Assembly: GCA_035222895.1 (NCBI GenBank) | Contig: JAVYIG010005367.1 | Span: 1-64,000, forward strand | Reading direction: 5' to 3' | Origin: Strongylocentrotus droebachiensis | Taxonomy: Eukaryota; Echinodermata; Echinoidea; Camarodonta; Strongylocentrotidae | Length of the DNA: 64,000 nt | Shown here: piece after piece, positions 53,339 to 64,000 of the stretch | How the letters are laid out: each line of letters starts with the position of its first letter | Numbering within the stretch: position 1 is the stretch's first letter | Program-made: the position numbers and the translations under genes | The notes under the pieces: model-generated | Seen by the model: the letters and a program-made list of their open reading frames with translations, nothing else | What the model was told of the DNA's origin: nothing | Database searches by the model: none

Positions 53339-53698
53339 TTAAATGTGAACCTAATATAATGTTTGAAAGAGAGAGGCTTTTGCGCGGAGTGCAAGTTAGT
53401 GGAGTGCAATAGAAAGAAGAATAGTGAAGGGGAAGAGAAAAAGGAAAGAATAAATTCTTCAACATATTTAGCGCCAAAATAAACAAAACAAAAAATGTTG
53501 CAAGTCTCTTGCATTTTATCCAAAAGTAAACAATTAAGGACAAAATATTATATTAACTGAACAATACGAGCATATGGCTTATAATTTTACATCATAAAGT
53601 GATTTTACATGAGTGAGAGAGTAGCATCGAAATATTGAAATAACAGCAACAATAAACAAAAAAAAAAAAAAAGTAGAAAAAACAAACAAAAACTCTAA

Positions 53699-53826
53699 AC
53701 GCGTCGGGTTGCACACATGAAGATCATCAGGATCGTTCCTACCAGGTCTCCAAAAGAGGTAATGGAGCAATGGTCTTGGAATATAATGGATTTGAACGGT
53801 TATATCATGTGTGCAACCCAACGCGT
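53699..53826. mobile_element. 128-bp palindromic-end element
   Basis: ACGCGTCGGGTTGCACACAT at 53699 is inverted at 53805-53826 (22-base arms, one mismatch). The middle is unrelated. Small MITE or hairpin; class unknown. Confidence 0.6.
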
Positions 53827-53829
53827 GCC

Positions 53830-55035
53830 TTGCATGCATGCATGCATACATAATGTGTACAGTGTAGGTATAAAACACAAACAAAATCAGTGAACCGTGT
53901 TGACAATAACAAGCACTCATGCACCCACCCACACAAATTATGTTATCATAGTTCGTATAAGTAAGTACATGAATGCCAGTAACTGAGTTCAAGCGGAATA
54001 CAAATTACAACAAAATGAATAATATAAATGTGTACAGTTGCTCGAACACAAGTCATATAATTTGAATTTGAATACATTATGGAGTGATATTACACGTAAC
54101 TGAATATCACAAGAGTTTTATGAAAGCAGATTCGACAAGGTTATCAAAATTCAATGCTTGGAAAAATTCGAAGTAATGATTATTATAAATTACAAAACGC
54201 TTAAATACAGCCCCGGCATAGCACCGGAAGAGCTCTCCGAACGCTGCTGAGATGTGTGAGATCACAGTATGGACATGGCTTGCACAAGCAGACGATGCCC
54301 CATGACATCTCACACATTTCCAGTGCCTGTTTTTTCATCTTTTCTTGAGTTCTTTCTCTTACTTCACTACCGTCAGGCTAAATGTAAAATCTATTGCCTC
54401 ACTCTTAACCCCGCGCATGGTTTTATTTTGATGACAAATGCAGCGATACAAAAATAAAGGAATCTGTCGCTTGTAAACAAAATAAGACGCCATTGTATAT
54501 TCAGCTGCACACACCGGGGTATGTTCGGAGTTTCAAGAGGGAACAAATGCCGTCCTTAATATCATTCCGGGGGGTTTTCAATTTGAAAGTCTGGTTTCTT
54601 TGATTGTTAATTAACCCCTATCCTGTGTATTTAAAAGCAAAAGATTTTAGTTATCAGAATCGGGTCATATCCCCTTTTGAATGGTTTGACATGCCATTAC
54701 ATTTATATACACTAAACTCATTATAATTTGATAAATAATAGCTTTGCAATTATGTTCATTCTTTATGGGATGTCGTCTGCTTGGGCAGTGTTGGTCCATA
54801 TAGTGACGTCTTTAAAACATCGTTATTTTTCCGGCGAATCTCTCGTATATCCCAGCTGCTATATGGATGTGGTTGTATTTGTATTTTTATAAATCACCCG
54901 ATATGTAGTTGACCTATAACTTGTACGATGGCCACCTGTTAGCTTACCAGTTTCTAGTGATACATTAGTTGACATATTTGTGATTTTCTTTGAAGTTCAC
55001 CTTTAACTGAGCTACCCTGACAATTAAGGCGCTCA
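53830..55035. other. Intergenic DNA
   Basis: A weak inverted pair GATGTGTGAGAT/ATCTCACACAT lies at 54249 and 54306. No supported gene. Confidence 0.5.
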
Positions 55036-55059
55036 TTCATTCAAGGAATTGTAGTAACA

Positions 55060-55440
55060 ATAATGTATGGATTAATGTATGATTTAATGTTTGAATTATT
55101 GTATGAATTAATGTACGAATTAATGTATGAATTAATGTATGAATTAATGTATGAATTAATGTATGAATTAGTGTCTGAATTAATGTTTGTATTCATGTAA
55201 GAATTAATGTATGAATTAATGTATGGATTAATGTATGAATTAATGTATGAATTAATTTTAAAATGAATCTATGAATGAATGAATAAATGAATTAATGAAT
55301 GTATGAATTAATGTACGAATGAATGTATGAATTAATGTATGAAACGATGTATGAATTAATGTATGAATTGATGTATGAATTAATGTATGCATAGATATAT
55401 GAATTAGTGTATGAATGAATGGATTAAATGTATAATGAAA
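55060..55440. repeat. ATTAATGTATGA minisatellite
   Basis: A 12-bp unit (ATTAATGTATGA) repeated about 25 times with point variants (GTCTGA, GTACGA, GAATGA). Minus-strand frames (Ile-His-Thr-Leu) are artefacts. Confidence 0.95.
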
Positions 55441-57055
55441 TGATATGTCTTGTTCACGCACTGTAGCTTCATCAGTATCAATATTTCATTTTTTGTTTAC
55501 ATGCTCCAAATAAGGTTTGTCGTAATAGATGGATAGTTCTTGATTACAGTATATACAAACCTTATCATTGATGATCAATATTAATATTGTTAACGTATTT
55601 CTTAAGATAGCGAATGAAATTGATTAATGATGTGTAAGTTACAACTTAATATAAAGTAATACAATATTATTAAGAGGATATTGTTTATACCTGTTGTTCA
55701 TTCTGAAACCTGTTCTCAGTATGTGTGTGCGCGTGTATGTGTGAGAGAAGAAGAAAGAGAGAACGAGAAAGGAAAGTGAGGAAGTTAGAGAAAAAAAGAC
55801 TGAGAGAGAGAGAGAGAGAGAGAAAATGTCCAAAGTTTTTATATTCAAAATTAAAGAAAACTGGCATGCTTTTAATCTTTACTCGTCTGGCTTGACTAAA
55901 CTTTCTAGAGCTAAAGCAGGCGAATGCATTAGAAGAATGTAGGTTTTCATAGTTACTGAGCAGGTTATAAAATATCTTAAAATCACTGTACCAGCAAAAA
56001 ACTACAAATTATATACCCTTCCAAGAATGCGCGATTATGCGCATGATGCAGACAGGTGGAAATAATTATGAAAATGAGAAATAGGAGAGAGAGGGAAAGA
56101 AGGGTATGTTAGGATGTGTGTGTGTATATATGTGAGAGAAATAGAGAGAGAGAGAGAGAGAGAAAGCGAAAGTAAGAGAATGAGAGATAGAGAGAGAGAA
56201 AGGGAAAGAGAAAGAGAAAGAGAAGAGATATTGAGGAAGTAAGAGAAAAAAAGACCGAGAAAGATAGGAGAGCGCGCGCACGTGTCTGTCTGGTGTGCGT
56301 GTGTATGACGTGTGTGCAAAGAGATACAAGATAGGGATATAATTCTCAATATTTTTGAAGGTGGTTGAAAAAATGATTATTGGGAAAACCGATTCCCTTG
56401 AGATCCTGATGGGTAAATCTAGATAGATGTGATAACATTTTTTTTTAAACGAATTATGGTGATCATAGCAGAGTGATTGCGTGATCTCTTTATCACCAAA
56501 CGATTTGACCTTTTAAAAACGAAATTCTACGAATGGAAATGTCTTGTTGTGTAACTTACAGTATTCCCCTAAATATATAATAAATTGATAAAAATGGATG
56601 AGTGAAAGAAGGAAATAGATTTCAGCTTCCTGAATGTATCTTAAAGGAGGTAGATTGCTGTTATTATATAGTATTTAAAAAATACTGTTTAAAAGCGTGT
56701 GGTAACGTAACACATATGAATTATGAGAACTTGTCTCCAAATACGAATATCTAGTTTCGTTTAGTTTCACTTTTTTAAGTATCTTTGGAATTGATCATCA
56801 ATGGTTTCAGGTAAATCATCATGCATTTCCAAAGGTTTTACACTTTCCGAGGTTCGTTCTCCCTGTACGTTTCTTGTATTCGGTACTGCTTTTCCTCTAC
56901 GCCTTTTACCGAACATTAATCAGACTTTATAATACTACTCTGTACATGTGCCTGATCTTGTACAAGCTCCTCACATTTTACTTTTTTTTATATTGCCCTG
57001 TCATATCTTCACTTCCTTCGTAACATCTTGATGTTTACCATACATTATACTTCAA
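55441..57055. other. Intergenic DNA with GA repeats
   Basis: (GA)n runs at 55745-55825 and 56080-56265 and a GTGT run at 56115. No exon recognised. Confidence 0.6.
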
Positions 57056-57165
57056 ATAATAATAATAATGGTGACTTCTTATACAGCGCACCAGGTCCGT
57101 CAGGCATGACGCTCATGGCGCTATACATGCAAATCCAAATACGAATACACAAGAAGGTACAATAA
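57056..57165 (+). mobile_element. SINE-like tail fragment
   Basis: (AAT)n followed by GGTGACTTCTTATACAGCGC and GGCGCTATACATGCAAATCC, similar to SINE 3' ends at 11553 and 20655. Confidence 0.45.
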
Positions 57166-57659
57166 CATATTGAACCTAAAGCATTAAACTAGAGGAAATA
57201 TGAAATACAAACTTATGAATATATAACGAGAGGAACAAGAACAAGAAGTAAACAGAATCGTTGCTCTATTCAGCACCGGTAATTTTTTAAAATATATTGT
57301 TATAATGATTATTATTATTCCTATTACTATTGCTATTATTATAACGATGACAATTAGTATTATCATTGTAAAAGTTATATGTATTTTATTTAAATCTTTA
57401 TTCTATTTGTAGGTTATAATGTGTTTTGCATACATCTTGTTATGGAAATATGAAGTTTCTGAACTGAACTTTATCTTGAAACTTGATTTAAAACCAAAAC
57501 AAATTTATAACTCAAAGGTATTTCTTCCTACAACTTTTCTTTTGTGGTACATCTATTATATAAGAACTTATTCATAAACATACTCCAGTACGTACTCTTT
57601 AATCATCATCACAACATCTTCTGGTTGTACACCCTGTGAACATGAATACACACGGAAAC

Positions 57660-57775
57660 ATCTCCTTCTTGGCATCACTTCCTGCTCTGTGGAATTCTCT
57701 ACCCATTACCATTAGACATATATTTTCTCTTGATACTTTTAAGAAAACCCTTAGGACCTACCATTTTTTACATTG
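57660..57775 (+). pseudogene. LINE C-terminal fragment
   Basis: ASLPALWNSLPITIRHIFSL followed by DTFKKTLRTYHFLH and a stop matches the conserved end of CR1/L2-like RT proteins (xLWNSLP...FKxxLKxxL). Only the last 35 codons are present, with a 3' UTR-like sequence beyond. Confidence 0.8.
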
Positions 57776-58079
57776 ATTGATTGGTTGCCTTTTAATTCAT
57801 ATTTCATGCAAACTTTACAAAGTATAATACATTTTATACAACATTAACGTTTCCTTAAGTAATATGGAAATAAATAGTACTGAATCATAGTTATCAATAA
57901 GAAGAAAGAATGTTCTGTAAATCATTAAATACGGAAATGAAAAGTAAACCTACTTAAAAGCCAGGCTTGTTGCGTGTAGGTTCAATGAATTAAACTATAT
58001 AGACAAACCCAGAATATACATACACTAGACTGAGACAAAAAGATGAATGAAAAAAATACAACATGTTGGTTAAAAGTGG

Positions 58080-58125
<46 letters not shown>

Positions 58126-58192
58126 TATGGGGGAGGGGGACGACACAAGGATAGATCGATATACAGATAGATGGATAGGTGGGTAGACGGAT

Positions 58193-58220
<28 letters not shown>
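58080..58220. repeat. (GA)n microsatellites and GATA-like repeat
   Basis: GAGAGA runs at 58083-58125 and 58194-58215 with GATAGAT words between them. Confidence 0.9.
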
Positions 58221-58224
<4 letters not shown>

Positions 58225-58429
58225 AGGCAGAGATATGAAGCGAGAAGTAAAGCGAAGAAGAAAGATATTAGAAGTATAATGTAAGATGGGACTGTTAAAT
58301 TCTCTAGACATGTTAGGCATGGGTGCGAGATGGAAAAGCGAACATCTATGAAATGACAAAAGTAAAAATAACAAACGGTTGTTTATTTCAGTCATTTGTC
58401 ATATTGCTGGCGAAAAATTACGTTTAAAT

Positions 58430-59380
58430 GCATTCCTGAAACCGTATTAAGTGGGTCTCTCTTTAAAATCATCTGGGAAGGGAACTCCAAAGTCTGTGTC
58501 CTGTAAAAGTATAAACAATATTATTCGCAAGTAGGGTTCTCATTTTTGGAAGGTGACAGGAGCCCACTCAAATAGTGGGGTAGCTGTGTAATTCGATATT
58601 TTTCCTTAACATTGCTAAAAGAACTTCCGGTTACTCATTTATACTGATCGAAAGCATAAATATCCTCATAGTATAAGAAAACAGATCACGTATCTGTACA
58701 ATTTTGTTCGATTAAAAGAATGCATCTGTATGTGCTCGAGAGTCTAAATGATTTATGATAATGAAAACAATCTGAAGAAGTATTACAGATTCTGTCCAAT
58801 AACGTGCCGCACAGTTGCCCCAGGCTAAAATTTCATAATATAAGAAAGAACAAAAGTAGAGTATAAACTCAATAATATGTGTGACCGAAAAAGTACTTTG
58901 ATATGGATACCAATATTTCTGGAATATTTTTTTAGACATGTTATCAATATGTGGTTTCCATGATAACCTTTGTGTAGTAGAAACCCTTTCAATAACAGTG
59001 ATATCAATAATAATATTTTTCTAGTTAATTCATCTTTTATATTACTAAACAACATATATTTAGTTTTCAATAAAGTAAGTGATAATTTAATGGTTCTGAT
59101 CCAATGTGTTATATCTTTCATTTACAAATTAATTGCTGTGGGTAAAATGCAGGTTCTCTGTGTGAAAAGAAAAAATCAGAATCGTTTGCAAAGAGAATAA
59201 TAGTCAAAATATTTGATGACCTGTAGAAGTAATTAATATATATATAATATACAATAGTGGGCCTAGAATTGAGCCCTGAGGTACACCGCGGTCAATAGAA
59301 TTAATACCTGTGATTACTACATATTGTTTTCTATTGTGGAAGTAGTTCCTAAACCGCTCTAAGGCTTTCTTCTTATTCCA
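58430..59380 (-). pseudogene. Decayed LINE RT, minus strand
   Basis: Minus-strand remnants are [10 protein letters not shown] near 59255-59290, DITHWIRTIKLSLTLLKTKY near 59050-59110 and GHRLWSSLPRMILKRDPL near 58440-58500, in shifted frames. Order and spacing fit a CR1/L2-like RT, and many stops show age. Confidence 0.78.
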
Positions 59381-59428
59381 TAGTTTGAGTTTGAGTTATC
59401 CAAGGCTGGATTGCAACCTCACGTTTGG

Positions 59429-60544
59429 CTAAATTTGGCCGCCGATGGTCTGACGCCCCACAGTGCCTATCTCGACAACATATCTTTTTACATAAAGTGG
59501 AGTGTTTTTGGTGGAGTTGCAATTGAGCATTTCCTTGAAAGCCTCTCGAAACTCGGGATACCTTGCTGCGTAAATGATCGGGTTCGCGCAGGAGTTGTAG
59601 AAGCCAAGAAATGTAAGCATGGAATGGACAGGACTATTTAGGTAAGATTCAGGAACCCAACCAATGTTATAACCCAGATAGGCAATCTGGTTTGGAGTCC
59701 AACAGACAAGATAGATGAGGATGACGATCAGCATCATCTTCAGAACGCGGTTTCTGGCCACGATGTGGAAAGATGGCGTTTGTTTCCAATTCGGGCTGTT
59801 GGTCATGCCTCTAAATTGGTTGGAGCGGTGACTAAGCTTGCGAGCGATTAGAACCTGGGTAATTAGCATTGTGAGACAAGGGACAACGAGGAGGAGGCAG
59901 AACCAATAGAAAGCTACTATGAGTTGTGTCAAGCGGTTTATGTAATGATCCTTGCACGTGTTGGTAAAGGTGTCAACAGTATGAGCGAAGAAGGTGAACA
60001 GTTGAGTTAAGACGGAAAGGACCCAGATGATAACGATGAGGATCGAAACACGTCGTCGAGTGATGAGGCGCTTGAAATGAAGAGGATAGACCACTGCAAT
60101 GTACCGCTCTACAGATATATACATCAGGAGGTACACTGAGACCGTAATGGATGCCCAGAGTAGGCTTCGCGTGAAGACAAGTCTGCAGTAGACCTCACCC
60201 AACCAGGTCTTAGGAATGTACGCTGGCTGGGGGATGGGAATGAGGAATACCGAAGTAAGGAAGTCTGCAAAAGCCAGTCCACTGATCAGGGTATCCGTCG
60301 ATCTGTTTTTACTTCGGCGATGCAAAAGAACAACGATCACCAGGAAGTTTCCTACGATGCCTGTAATTGCCGAAATGAGCTGTAGAATGACCAACCATGA
60401 CCAATCCATCGGGCACCAGGAGAAGTTTAAAATGATCGTCGTGTTCTCACCGAATCCGATGTGGGTTTCGGAAGATAGACCATAATCAACAGTTGTAGAG
60501 TTGAATATAACACATTGTCCCGTCATCATTTGTGACGTATTCAT
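59429..60544 (-). CDS. Class A (rhodopsin-like) GPCR, intronless
   Basis: 371 aa from ATG at 60544; the frame is open to an upstream ATG at 60793 (454 aa), but the added residues look unlike a receptor N-terminus. N-glycosylation sites lie at Asn2, 15, 34 and 40. TM1 (about 50-74) has Gly65-Asn66, TM2 has LAFAD (90-94), Cys120 can pair with Cys197, TM3 ends with ERY (146-148), TM6 has CWTP (281-284) and TM7 NPIIY (321-325). The motif set is that of peptide-type receptors; the ligand is unknown. Intronless receptors of this class form large lineage-specific families in sea urchins, and this may be one (inference). Acts at the plasma membrane through G proteins. Confidence 0.92.
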   Translation of the reverse strand: MNTSQMMTGQCVIFNSTTVDYGLSSETHIGFGENTTIILNFSWCPMDWSWLVILQLISAITGIVGNFLVIVVLLHRRSKNRSTDTLISGLAFADFLTSVFLIPIPQPAYIPKTWLGEVYCRLVFTRSLLWASITVSVYLLMYISVERYIAVVYPLHFKRLITRRRVSILIVIIWVLSVLTQLFTFFAHTVDTFTNTCKDHYINRLTQLIVAFYWFCLLLVVPCLTMLITQVLIARKLSHRSNQFRGMTNSPNWKQTPSFHIVARNRVLKMMLIVILIYLVCWTPNQIAYLGYNIGWVPESYLNSPVHSMLTFLGFYNSCANPIIYAARYPEFREAFKEMLNCNSTKNTPLYVKRYVVEIGTVGRQTIGGQI

Positions 60545-62000
60545 GATCGAAAGTGGTGATAATGTAAATCCGCCTCCCACAATGACCACTAGTGAAGTCG
60601 TCTGAACATGCCTTAAGCGTTGGTGTTCTCCACGATTTCTGACCTTAGAACAGACTCGTCTACCGCAACTGACCACAGTGAAGATAGCAGCAATGTATAC
60701 AAACTGGTTAATGTTTTCGGCATCGTCATTTCTTTGGCTGTGCTTCGAAAAAAATCTCTGCTTTCCTCGTAATAGTCTTCGGGGCGAGTACATTATTATC
60801 CATAAACATCATCATACATCTTATATGAAATGTCAACATGTATGGTCATATAAAATCATACTAGCAAAAAAGGGGTCGTCATACAAGCAAAGCTCGAGCT
60901 CGCGTCCTCATTTCATTCAATAGTTCATTGTAATGTAACTGAATACATGTCAAACAAAAATGACAAATTGTGGGTGATGCCTAATTAGATTTGATGCTCA
61001 TTTGTGTGTTGTACATCATCCCACATATTTAAATTTTCAACATGACATGTAATGGTCTCCTAAATCATACATAGAACAAACAATATTCATCATAATTATA
61101 AGCACAACTTAATGTTCAAGAAATATTGAGTGGAGCGGTGAAAGGGAGTTAGACACGAGATCCTATCAAACAATCATATAGAGAGGAAAGCGTGGACGAT
61201 AAAATGAGTCTCGTAAAGTACTAATTAGAAAGGTAATCACATTGACGTTTGATTAGCAGTCATGCTGTAACAAAACATTGACCCATTAAGGCATGTCAAG
61301 TACAGCTATAAAAACGTCATTTTGTTTACAATCTCGATTAATAGGTTTGCAAAATGCAGTGTAATTGGTTTTGTATTTTGTCTACCGCAATACGGGTGAT
61401 GGTAAAATATGACCGTTAATCAGGTACAATGATCAGGGAATTTGAACCAGATTGCTTTTTCGATTCATGAGGCAGAAATGATCAATCATTATTTATCTTT
61501 GATTTTGGCAGACTCTAATTAAGTTTGTTATAATTTTGATGAACAATACAAACATTTTTTTGAAATATTAGCTCATCTTAATCAGGCTTCATTTAGGCCA
61601 TCGAGTAGGGTATCTGTAAACAAAGATAATGAAAGGGTATAATGGAACAACATGACTGAGGTGTTGGAACCTGATGTCATTTAAATCAAAGTATCCAGAA
61701 CGGAGCATATTGGAGAAAATTACATATAGTGAAAAAAAAGAACATTTGGACACTTAAGAGAACTGAACTAAATGATGACCATGATTGTAAAGGGGAAAAA
61801 AAATTCAAGGTACATTATTTTGGAGAAAGGCACAGGCCTATTCTTCAAATGTTATTTGGGTGTGTCAGAGTCACTATAGAGTTTATCTATCACCGTTTAA
61901 AAATGCATGTATAGTAAGCCGGACAAATATGAAAACCCTTTATTTGTCAGGCATCACTCCTTCTTTCACCCCAAAGGATAAAAAGAAAGAGAGACAGGAA
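60545..62000. other. GPCR upstream and intergenic DNA
   Basis: The in-frame extension to 60793 lies here. Beyond it no gene is recognised. Promoter elements were not identified. Confidence 0.5.
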
Positions 62001-62004
62001 GAGA

Positions 62005-62062
62005 TAGATATATATAGAGAGAGAGAGAGAGAGGGGGAGAAAGAGAGAGAGAGAGGGGGTCG
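62005..62062. repeat. (GA)n microsatellite
   Basis: GAGAGA runs after an ATATATA word; an Arg/Glu frame across it is an artefact. Confidence 0.85.
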
Positions 62063-62699
62063 AGTTCACGATGCTGAACTCAAAGCACGCAAAAAGATGA
62101 AATGAAGTGGCCTAGCAATTGATGAATCACTAACTGCTAGTAATCAGGAATTGGTCTGGTCTACCAAAAATCATCACAAACTAACGGAAGCATGGGTTTC
62201 GCGATGGCAGAATCATAGCCCTTGTAAACGGGTCTGACAACAAACAATACAAGAAACTGATTAGAGAGAAAGATGATCTGGACAAATTATAATCAAGCAA
62301 TGAATCAAACTAATACATTTTGTTTACCCCATTGCATTTGCTTTTTCTTAATGCTCGATTGTAACTGAACTTTAGATGTACTTTTTTATAACTTGTTCAT
62401 AAGTTAAGTAAGTCATTGTTTGTTGTTGTAGGGTTTTGATTTTTGTTCCCTTTTGTGTGAGTGCTGAACCTTGCTGATAAAAGTGTGTGACTTCGTATTT
62501 CCGTTCAGTACTCTTTCTAATTTAGAGTTTGGTAATTTATTCAATGATGGACATATTTTATTGATAATAGTGATATATTGAATGAACATACTGATACATT
62601 TTTTTTGGATGATTTACATGATAATACTGATCCCGATAAAAACTGATATACCTGATGTAAACATTATATACTGGCTACCAGAAGAACCTAGAACATGTC

Positions 62700-63110
62700 A
62701 TGAAATGACAAGTGGAGTTGATTTTGGTGTCATTCATTTCAATTCAAGAAGTATGTTTACAATTTTTGATGCAATCCATGATTTCATATGTGAATTACAT
62801 TGTCAATTTTCAGTGTATGGGTTTAGTAAAACCTCAGTATATAGTCGAACGCTTTTGATATCGTTGTTTAATATTCATAATTTGTTCGCTTCGTGTTCGC
62901 TTCGGCAACACATCTATTAAAAAAAAAATACACATTGTTTCATAGTGACAGACTTTGAATGTCAATGAGAGATAAGATCTTCACTTATCACCCAACCTGT
63001 GGAAATCTCTTTTGATTGAAATCGATGTACCGAAACGTAAAAATGTTATTGTTGCCGTTATATATAGAAACCAACATACAAATATTCATGATTTTAATAT
63101 AGCTATTAAT
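62700..63110 (+). pseudogene. LINE endonuclease fragment
   Basis: DFGVIHFNSRSMFTIFDAIH and FSVYGFSKT match the N-terminal endonuclease block ([11 protein letters not shown]...VIGVTET) of the LINE at 53338. After an interruption with stops, LLIEIDVPKRKNVIVAVIYR near 62990-63080 matches the (V)YRPPN segment. Old, broken copy. Confidence 0.72.
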
Positions 63111-63119
63111 GAGTCGTCG

Positions 63120-64000
63120 ACTAGCTGACAGAAGGGCGTTAGAACTACATCGCCTCAAACTTTTTTTAAACTGACGTATTTCCGAAAAAATTGTGACCAC
63201 ACTGTAAAAAAGAATTTGTTCATTGGTAATTTTTACGTATTTTTTCCATGTAAAATTTACTTGAACACATTAGTTTTGCCACTTACGCACTAAATTTAAG
63301 TCTTGCTAACTCAAACTTTCAATTTAGTAGAACATACGTGGAATATTTAAGTAAAATCAAATACATAAGAACTTTAAGTAATTTCAGCTTGTATTAATTT
63401 AGTAATTTTAACTCAAAATCAGAAATTATACGTATTACTCAAACAATTTATGTTGATTATTCTTATCTTTTTAAAGTAAGGACCGATGCAGTGCGTAATA
63501 GAAATATTTACATAATTTATGAATATTCATTAAGACCAAATTAAACTCTTTTTTAAATAAAACAATTCTTTTTTGTGGTTGAATGAAAATTTAAGGACTT
63601 TAAAACATTTACTAATTCATTTAACATGGCTAAGCAAAGACAAGACCATTTTCAATTGTTACCCAGTTCAAAACAAATCAAAACTTGATATTTCAGGAAA
63701 TTGTCAACCAATTTTCCTTTTAAGATGCTACGATCAAGTATATATAAAATTCGGAGCCTTTCAATATGTGTCGAGTGTAAGTGATTAGTGATTAATCTTA
63801 AATAGAAGTAGTGAATGATTAGTGGATGTTACTTATTAGATTAGATGGGTACCAAATCGTGCAATATGTAATCCTATCATAGCTTTTTTTTTAATTATCT
63901 AAAATGATTACAATACTTAACGTTAATGTAACTCGATTTAACTGAGTACAAATTTATTCAGCAAAATAAGTAAATTCTACATAAGATGCCGTAGGTGATA
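63120..64000. other. AT-rich intergenic DNA
   Basis: A diverged CAGAAGGGCGTTAGAAC motif at 63128 recalls the 18173 family. Nothing else recognised. Confidence 0.45.

Larger units (their letters stand above)
49960..53545 (-). mobile_element. Nearly intact APE-type LINE (CR1/Jockey-like)
   Basis: About 3.6 kb on the minus strand. The 5' UTR is about 53545-53339, the endonuclease reading frame 53338-51770, the RT frame 51804-50358, and a 3' UTR ends near ACTTGAAACTGAAAAG at about 49960-49985. No LTRs, and no separate ORF1 was seen. The two frames overlap and meet at a run of seven A (minus), so a single one-base shift separates them. Clade name is provisional. Confidence 0.85.

Overview
The window looks like nuclear DNA of a marine invertebrate deuterostome, most likely an echinoderm of sea-urchin type. 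This rests on intron-containing genes with GT-AG splice sites, a Toll-like receptor whose whole coding region is one exon, an intronless rhodopsin-type GPCR, APE-type LINEs, tRNA-derived SINEs, many small inverted-repeat transposons and abundant microsatellites. The species call is inference; no species-specific marker was identified.

Four host genes are supported. (1) Plus strand, 3103-15927: the last four coding exons of a Cdc1/MPPE1-like calcineurin-type metallophosphoesterase, ending in a C-terminal membrane segment; its 5' exons lie outside the window. (2) Minus strand, 36732 down to 27691: a complete folliculin (FLCN) gene in nine coding exons, about 558 aa, with one GC-AG intron and a conserved catalytic arginine. 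(3) Plus strand, 46325-48970: a Toll-like receptor of 881 aa (signal peptide, LRRs, LRRCT, TM, TIR) whose TIR motifs are unusual. (4) Minus strand, 60544 down to 59429: a class A GPCR of about 371 aa.

The rest is mobile and repetitive DNA. A nearly intact APE/RT LINE (about 49960-53545, minus) carries one frame break in a homopolymer. Degraded LINE pieces lie at 41237-42358, 43613-43888, 57660-57775, 58430-59380 and 62700-63110. tRNA-derived SINEs occur at about 8134, 20419, 26092, 28590, 28967, 29697 and 33204. Short TIR elements of several types can be told apart by their target-site duplications: TTAA (9401, 12303, 27141, 34905), TA (15136, 28818, 33412) and 8 bp (24724, 30381, 39186). Two large palindromes (31301-31703 and 24545-25527), a hairpin element with a telomere-like core (38527-38731) and a higher-order satellite at 43200-45700 are the most unusual structures.

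The four genes have no evident joint function. FLCN is a Rag-GTPase/mTORC1 and lysosome regulator, the Cdc1/MPPE1 family acts on GPI-anchor remodelling in the secretory pathway, and the TLR and GPCR are surface receptors of types often expanded in echinoderms. I saw no bacterial operons, no CRISPR array and no viral genes.
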